Shown in pieces: positions 57,684 to 64,000 of a DNA stretch of 64,000 bases; position 1 is the first letter of the stretch; every line of letters starts with the position of its first letter. The notes below the pieces were generated by a model. The model was not told the origin of the DNA, did no database searches, and worked only from the letters and a program-made list of their open reading frames with translations. Made by a program: the position numbers and the translations under genes. The stretch spans positions 62,001 to 126,000 of the forward strand of contig VJWM01000273.1 in NCBI GenBank assembly GCA_010909165.1. Direction: 5' to 3'. The DNA is from Anthoceros angustus (lineage: Eukaryota; Streptophyta; Anthocerotopsida; Anthocerotales; Anthocerotaceae).

Positions 57684-58790
57684 CTCCCTCCTCAAGCTTC
57701 ACGCTTAGTACGCTTGTCCAAAGCGCCTACAAAACAAACAAAGCAAATAGTCCACAAGCCGCCAATAATTCTCCATGCATGGGCGCCCACTGCGGTAGAA
57801 AATACATGCATGCCAGAAGTCATAAAGCAAAGCCTCGGATTTGAAGAAAACTCATGAACAAACAACTTGAAGATAAATAACTCAATCGGTTGTCTGTGCA
57901 GCTTCATCCAATCGAAAGTTATCTCGTTTCCCATGTATTGTGTGCCATTCACATATGCTGAGTAATCACCCAGCCCTAAGCCATCCATATGCTTATAGTG
58001 TTTTGGCTTTGAAAGTGTTTTGGCTTTGAAAGTGCTTTGGTTAGAATGTCGGCCACATTATCATCTGTTCCAACAAAGCGAACCTTTGTTACCCCTCTAT
58101 CCACAGCATTCCTAATGTAGTGATGGGATATCTCTATATGCTTGGTGCGCACGTGGAAGCGAGGGTTAGCAACCAAGGCAAGGGCTGACATGTTGTCGCA
58201 AAATATGGGGGTAGGATCTCACAGTCCGCCTAAGTCGCAGTAAGAACCTCCTTCCCATTCACCTCCTTGGTGGCTTCGAGAGATTTATACCGCCTCCGCT
58301 GAAGACAAAGATATAGAGGTCGCTTTGCAACTCCAATTGACGGCGCCCCGCAAGAAGAAAGTAATATGTGGAGAGGTCATGACGGAGTCAAGATCGACGC
58401 CCAATCGGTATCCAGAAACCTTGTAGAATGAGTTTAGCCTGCTACTACGCTTTATATATGAGCCCATGTCAAAGTGCCTTTTAAGTATCCGAAAATACGC
58501 TTGATTAACCCAATGAGCTCCCCGCCCGTGTTTTAGGAATCAAGATGACATCGTACTAATCACAGCATCGGATGTCGCCCAGTCCAGCTTTGCATACAAA
58601 ATGACGCTATTATTGTACCGCAAACACGCCATATGGCCGGTTTTGGTATTTGTGCACAACATGCCACCGGCCAAAGACAAAGGACGCATGTCATCATGCC
58701 TGACAGCGACCGGGATGGTTAAAAATTTCGATGTCTACATGGCACCGTAGATGAACTCAAGAGTTATGGAGGGTGGACATGGAAGATTTC
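57684..58790 (-). pseudogene. Ty1/copia pol 3' end: RT tail and RNase H
   Basis: On the minus strand the motif series of copia RNase H is readable across several frames: FRILKRHFDMGSYIKRSS, then YRLGVDLDSVMTS, then WSCKATSISLSSAEA, then PTPIFCDNMSALALVANP, then RTKHIEISHHYIRNA, then VRFVGTDDNVADILTKALS. The last is the classic C-terminal signature. Stops and shifts separate the pieces (58285-58467, 57976-58191). The remainder (integrase, gag) is not visible above about 58.8 kb. It is followed by a polypurine tract and LTR. Confidence 0.75.
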
Positions 58791-59532
58791 AATGCCGATA
58801 AACCATCCTAAGAGGCATTTCGTGTTACGCAGCTTTCTCGCACATCATTGCCGACACCCGGGTTGGGGACCCCATCGATTGGTGAAGTGAGGGAAGCGAG
58901 CGTGTATTGCCGGGTCGGACCTTGATTCTCGCTATTCCGTAGATTTGAAAAAGCCCGCTTATGTCGGATCGCTACACTACCAATGACAAGGACGGTGGAG
59001 GATGCGATTGGTTTGATGGATCGCGACCGATCCAAACCGAGGCCGCCAACGCTCGGCGATGATATGGGATATGGCACGCAGAGAAGCCGCGACACCGCAG
59101 ACGTCCGCACGGGCAACTTTGGAACCGAATGTCGCCCTTGTTCGTAGTCCGCCATATTGGCCACATGCTTGTGGGCGCCAAAGGATGTGATGCACGTGGA
59201 AAAAACAATGCAGAGGCCATATGGCACACGCCGACGGAGAGCGAGATGACATCGCATCGCGCATGGACATGGAAGCAAGCGAGGGAAAAGATGGTTGTGG
59301 CGAGGTGACGATGGCCAATACCGCCAGACGCTTTGTCCAAATCGACTTGAAGACCGTGATTGAGGGCATTAAACGCTCAAGTCGCTGTGCTATGGGTCCA
59401 ACATAGCACTAAGGTGGAAAGCGGAAAGTTGGTAAGTGCCATGATCGCACATTATGTTGGAAATCATATTCCCCATCGCTCTCCGGGTGCATAGAGCCGA
59501 GGTGTACAAGGTTGTAAAGCTAGGACGCCTTA

Positions 59533-60100
59533 ATGGGTGGATTTGCCAATGGACGATACCGAGTCGGGACATCCAAGCACAAGAAGAGGCAAGTGAGGGT
59601 AATGTGCTCGAAAAGCAATTTCAAGATGTTTGATATATCAACCCACCTCATACTACACTTAGTGGACGAGGTGGCCGCTGGGCCCATCACACTAGGTGGA
59701 TGTACCCGTGGAGAGATATTTAGGATCCGTGAAGTGACAGGACGGCGAGACCCGAGTCCAAAGATAGCGGTGGGGTACATGCGTGAGGAGAGTTTGCATT
59801 GCATGACATTTCTCCGCTATTACGCCACGTGGGAGAAGCATGGACCGATGAACGATAGGGGAGAAGGTGCCGGGTGTCGCGTACATTATGGATGCCGTGG
59901 AGGCAAAGCATACATATGTGCTATATCACACGAGGTGATGCGCCTGCTCTGGACATGTACGAGGAAGAAGTGAGGACATACGGTGCAAGGGAAGGTCGGC
60001 GGACTTTCGTAGATCGGATCCACGGAAGAAGGGCTATGAACGCATGGGATGGGCATCCGTGCATGACCCATGAAGTGACCGCAATCATGGATGGCCTCGT
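59533..60100 (+). pseudogene. CACTA (En/Spm) TNP2-type transposase fragment
   Basis: The frame 59533-59973 contains FKMFDISTHLILHLVDEVAA, then GP, then, after a local frameshift, AVGYMREESLHCMTF. This is the HL-x-HL-x-x-E ... GP ... RWM-x-P-x-ER ... EE pattern of the DUF4218 part of plant TNP2 transposases, with the Arg-Trp-Met-Tyr-Pro box garbled by an indel near 59700. A second frame (59874-60152) carries the next segment (MYEEEVRTYGAREGRRTFVD). The upstream catalytic part and the TIRs were not found. Confidence 0.6.
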
Positions 60101-61780
60101 TGTGCAAGCGGCACATAGTCACATGTGGAACAAAGGCGCCCACCTCGAATAGTGAGGCGACAACGCCGCCGAGTACAAGGATAGTGCGGTCCGCAAAGTT
60201 TATCATGATCGACAGGGCGGGCCACACTGAAGAGGAGCGCCTGCTCTACGGCACATAGAGCAATACTCCGCGTTCTCGCAGGAGTATCAACCAATTTTGT
60301 TGAAGGTTCGATGGTACGAGTGTCGCCCAGAGGGACAAGGCCATCCCTACGAAAGTCGACACCGGATTTGATATTGTAAACACGGGAAAGTTTGCGTGAA
60401 AGTGCGCCAATCGATGGTCCGCTTGTGTGGCCGCAGTGAATCGGTACGCCGCATCCGGAGACGATGGATGGTAACATAGGCCGGGCCATCGCGTGCCCAC
60501 ACCGCCGTGGGATGGAGGGATGAGGAGCGGGGAGGGAGGCAAGCGCGGGTGTGGCCTAGGAACGCCGATGGAGGGGCATAACTTTCCTGAGAAGTGAGCA
60601 AAGTAACCAACGCCACACCGCAAAACAACGTTGTCTTTAGTGGCGATTCGATGAAGACGGCGATTATCTGATCAAGCATTGATGCGCCTGCACTGCGCCT
60701 AACTGGGCAATATACTACATGCGTCGAATATAAAACGTGATTACGGAAGGTGAAGTGCATAGGAGGACTTGATCCGGCAAACAATAAATGATGACGCCGC
60801 CTACTTTGCCAACAAAGCCTTTTCCTATGAGCTTTGAATTCGCCAGACCACCATTGGCTTGGCAACCGCAGAAAGCCAATGCCTTCGATGGGACGATGGT
60901 GCCCACGAACGGGCAATGGATGGCTGACGCCGCGTACCACCGGAGTTTGGAGACATCGACAAGGCCAAGAGCACCATCGCGCGGCCGCCGACCAAACCGT
61001 AGGTGCGTGGGGAGGATGAGAGGCAAGCTCGGATCGGCTATCTCGGCCATCCACCCTGTGCACCCAGCCACTCCGATCCGCCAAGGCGCTGCAAGAGAAG
61101 GCCACCCGCCCCACAAAGGGACATCGAGAGTTGTGGGGAGAGGAAAATGGCACGGTACCAATGGCGATTTGAGGACATAGGAGACGTGGAACATCCCCCC
61201 AGAGGCGGACTTGGAGCATCGCGTCTGTCCAACGGGCGGGATGATGATGTTTTCGCCAAATGAGGTGGGTGGTTCGAGACTAGATTGAGCAAGAACGTGT
61301 TCATCGACACGTAGACACGTTGATGCAATTTGTTTCATGGACGCTATGCGGTGCACCTTGGCCGGGCACTGCTCATGCAGGAGGACATATGGAGGCAGCC
61401 CATGGCAGCACGGGAGGTGGTGGCGATCAGACAAGACACCAGGCGGACCGGCAACCTGTGGGGGGATGTCACGGCACGCAAGCACCGGATGAGGAATGGC
61501 GACACACCCGGCAAGGGGAGGTGAATTGACAAGCGGAGGAGGTGCAGGCCGGATGCCGATGGAGTGGTTTGTGAGGTGGACAACGATGCATCGTGACCTT
61601 GATAAAAGGCATGGCGTGAAATGGTTGAAGAGGCCTTGCAAAACAAAGGATGTGGAGGGAAGGGAACTGATGTTGTTCGGGGTCCGAAAGCTAAGGCACA
61701 AGAGCTGAAACGGACAAAGGTTGTGAATGAACTAGGGTACATGGCAAGATGGCGCGACGTTCCGAGAGGGGAAAAGGCAT
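60100..61780. other. No confident gene; long but unconvincing frames
   Basis: Minus-strand frames of 290 and 328 codons (60347-61219, 60715-61701) are open but Cys/His/Pro/Ser-rich and overlap plus-strand frames of up to 130 codons. They resemble no family. A plus-strand stretch (61496-61708: MEWFVRWTTMHRDLDKRHGV) looks at least as protein-like. This may be more CACTA sequence. Confidence 0.3.
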
Positions 61781-61799
61781 GGTTAGTGAAATCGGTGTC

Positions 61800-62020
61800 T
61801 AACGCCTTCCCTGATGATAATCAATAGCTCTTAGATAGAAGAGAAACAATGGAATGAATTGATTAATGAGTAAAGTACAAGCCTTTAAATAGGCTGGGTG
61901 GTTGGGTGGTTACAACAATATGTTGTTGTAACTATAACTACAACCTAAGTTAGCTCTAAATTAATGTTATGAGGCCCTAATGAATAGTGCCCTAAGCTAG
62001 ACCTATTTCATCACTCCCAC
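61800..62020 (-). mobile_element. LTR-like AT-rich block
   Basis: On the minus strand a purine-rich AGTGGGAG precedes TGATGAAATAGG. About 130 bp later there is a TATTTAAAGG box (within 61881-61893), and then a T/C-rich leader. This is the layout of a short LTR. Its sequence differs from the LTR at 57.4-57.7 kb. It may be a solo LTR or the end of another element. Confidence 0.35.
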
Positions 62021-62079
62021 TCACTATGAATGTAGGGGTGAATTCTAGCTTCAAAATGAGGTCTAAATCATAGACTCCC

Positions 62080-62400
62080 ACTTAATCAAAAGTTATAAGC
62101 CTAAGAAAAGTACAACTTAAGGCTTGATGAATAAGTAAGCTGAAATAGAAAACTTAATATGTCCACCAAAATATTCACGAATAAGGTTGACAAATAATAG
62201 CTCGAAATAGGCTTAAAAGAGAGGCCTAAATATAAATAATATAAATAGAAAATAGGCCTAAATAAATAAAGGCCTAAAAGGCCAAAAGATATAAAATATG
62301 CATAATATCCGGCCTACAATAATAAATCCGGCCCTAAAATGATTTTAATGGATAAGCCAATACGGCTTATCCTAAATCGGGCCACCAAGGCAGGGCCTGT
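62080..62400. other. AT-rich, gene-free segment
   Basis: The strand is purine-rich with repeated words such as aggcctaaa and aaataggcc. No frame is seen. Confidence 0.5.
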
Positions 62401-62640
62401 CGCAGACGCTTAACCGCACGGGCGGGGTGTCGAGGATAGCCGCCATTGCCCGGCCTCCTCCCTCGATCGCGCCGCGCCCGAGCTGCCGCGCCATCGTGCC
62501 GGGCCGCGCCCGCGCTCCGCCGCCGCGCTCCGCCGCAACCCGCTGTGGTCAGGCCGACTGGCCGCCCGCCGGACGCGTGGTTTGTGGTGCGCTCCTCCCC
62601 GCATAAAAATGCATGGACGGCGCCTCGGGTGAACCCGCCC
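62400..62640. other. GC-rich island
   Basis: This is a sharp switch from AT-rich sequence to about 240 bp of CG-rich sequence (cgccgcgcccg, gccgccgcgctccgccg), ending before a return to AT-rich DNA. Frames on both strands are Arg/Ala/Gly-rich by composition only and are not called. Confidence 0.5.
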
Positions 62641-64000
62641 ATGTTGTTGTGTGACTCGTATTGTTGCGTTATAATATGACGCGCTCATAACGGTGAGATT
62701 CCATGTCCATTTGCCATTGCACATTTTCCTCATATTTTCCATTGTTCAATTGCATTTTCCATATCTCTTGCATGTTTGAATACGACTAATATACCTAATG
62801 TGGTGGCAGTCCTCGTCGGGAGGAAGCCGCCCCATGCTGCTCAAAGGACGAGGCCATAAGAAAATGAAAAGAGCAAACCGATAGCAAGAAGAAGAAGAAA
62901 CTTGCCGCGGAGAAAGGAAAAATTGAGCGGAAGCCGCCTGCGCATCTTGTGGTATAGAGATGCACTTGCACGGGTGAAGAGATCGATGTCGGGCCCCGGC
63001 CGTAATATAGGAAATGATATGGAAGATCCTAATTTCTCTTATGAATTCTCGCAAGCATGTGCCGAGGTGGCTAAACAGTGGAGAAATGGCCGATGGAGAG
63101 GATGACGTCTTGGTGGTACAAGCACTGAAATGCCGATGTTGTCATCAAAGAAGTCGAGGGGCTGGTAAGCCAATAATGCAAAATAAATTGCAATAAATAA
63201 TTTGATTGCATAAAAAATACTAATGATTGTTGATGTAGATAATCCAACTACCGAGGGCCTGGAGTCAGTATCCTGAGTGTCCCGGTATGACGACTTCAAC
63301 ATAGAAGAAGAGTGAGGAGTGGGACTCCATAAAACAGACGGAGGCCCCAGCAGTGTGTGTGAGGGCAGCCCAAGTGGAGAGCATATGCGCCCGACATAGG
63401 AGAAGTAGGAAAAGAAAAGTGAGTAGGTGTAAAACCTATAGTTAGGGGCTAGTAACTAGTGTAACCTATGCTAATGATAAGCTAATCTACATCTATTTTG
63501 CAGATGTGGAGAAAGGGTAGGCACAAGCCATGTGAGGTTTGCCCTACCTCTACAACCTATAACAAAACAAAAAAGGAAAATACCAAACTCCTATTTGCCA
63601 CTGAAACCTATGCGAGCAACATACATGGTGCTTCCGGGAGGAAAGGACACCACGAAGTCCCCATGGAATATGTATGTGAGAAAAGGGGATAAAAAATGAT
63701 GTGGTTAGGTGCATATCCATGTGAAGAGTACGAAGGACACACCAAGCACTTGTATAGTAAGTGACCTAACTTCCGAATGACTAACTCAACACCATTTTTC
63801 TTCCTGTAACCCATGGAGTGTTTTGTAGGGTCCTTTTGGGCATTAGAGAGAGAAGAGAAGGAGTGATGATTACTTGGAAATAGAAGAGGAAATAAACATG
63901 CTAGATAAACTTTGTGGATTGTAAAATTGGAAAATACCCACTAGCTAGGCTTAACCTCTTGTACTCCTAACATTTTCATGTGTTTTAAATGCAAATCTCT
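62640..64000. other. Unassigned, possibly transposon-derived
   Basis: Short plus-strand pieces (63498-63692: GRKGHHEVPMEYVCEKRG) look coding but are isolated. No repeat or motif ties them to a family. Nothing else is supported to the end of the window. Confidence 0.35.

Noticed and set aside
60347-61701. Two long minus-strand frames (290 and 328 codons)
   Set aside because: Composition (Cys, His, Ser, Pro) and overlap with competing plus-strand frames suggest antisense shadows of decayed sequence. No motif was found.
1-64000. tRNA, rRNA, organelle or bacterial operon sequences
   Set aside because: No conserved rRNA words, tRNA-like cloverleaf arms or operon-like gene packing were seen on reading both strands.

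Overview
The window looks like repeat-dominated nuclear DNA of a land plant, and a fern or another lineage with large introns is my best guess. The plant call rests on an 11-exon IDM1-like TPL-binding/PHD protein gene with clean GT-AG introns, Ty1/copia and CACTA remnants, and a reverse-transcriptase type that I associate with algae and non-seed plants. The finer placement is inference. I saw no rRNA, tRNA, CRISPR array or prokaryotic operon.

Layout. From 1 to 24.5 kb lie two direct copies of a long compound repeat (1-8446 and 15839-24500, offset about 15.84 kb). Each holds plus-strand gag-like sequence facing minus-strand gag-like, coiled-coil-rich sequence, with a 20-bp tandem array between them. 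Unrelated DNA from 8.45 to 13.4 kb separates the copies: a possible first exon, short tandem repeats, a near-perfect palindrome and one copy of a dispersed unknown family. From 25.0 to 29.99 kb a related gag-only element runs straight into an LTR-like repeat that is present twice in tandem. The same LTR recurs inverted at 34.5-35.5 kb behind another gag-like region (35.6-36.8 kb, minus). Between these inverted LTRs are a TATA-bearing segment (31.2 kb) and the 3' end of an unidentified spliced gene (33.1-34.2 kb).

From 37 to 45 kb there are decayed transposon-like genes, including a DUF7869-type gene (42.5-44.1 kb) and a second copy of the unknown family. A fourth gag-like region (45.9-47.9 kb, minus) abuts the host gene at 47,888, inside the PHD-finger codons. 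The host gene runs minus from about 51.8 to 47.9 kb with an open frame throughout, but its PHD remainder and expected C-terminus are not in the window.

From 52.9 to 57.4 kb there is a reverse transcriptase gene of a Penelope-like or related class, followed 128 bp later by a long TACA/TATA microsatellite. From 57.4 to 63.8 kb there are a copia RNase H end with polypurine tract and LTR, a CACTA TNP2 fragment, another LTR-like AT-rich block and unassigned DNA.

The recurring theme is a gag-like family without a visible pol. Its parts are an N-terminal domain, a Thr/Val/Gly heptad linker encoded by 21-bp repeats built on CTACC-NN-GGTAG palindromes, a long coiled coil, more heptads, and then an LTR. 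It is seen in at least five places on both strands.
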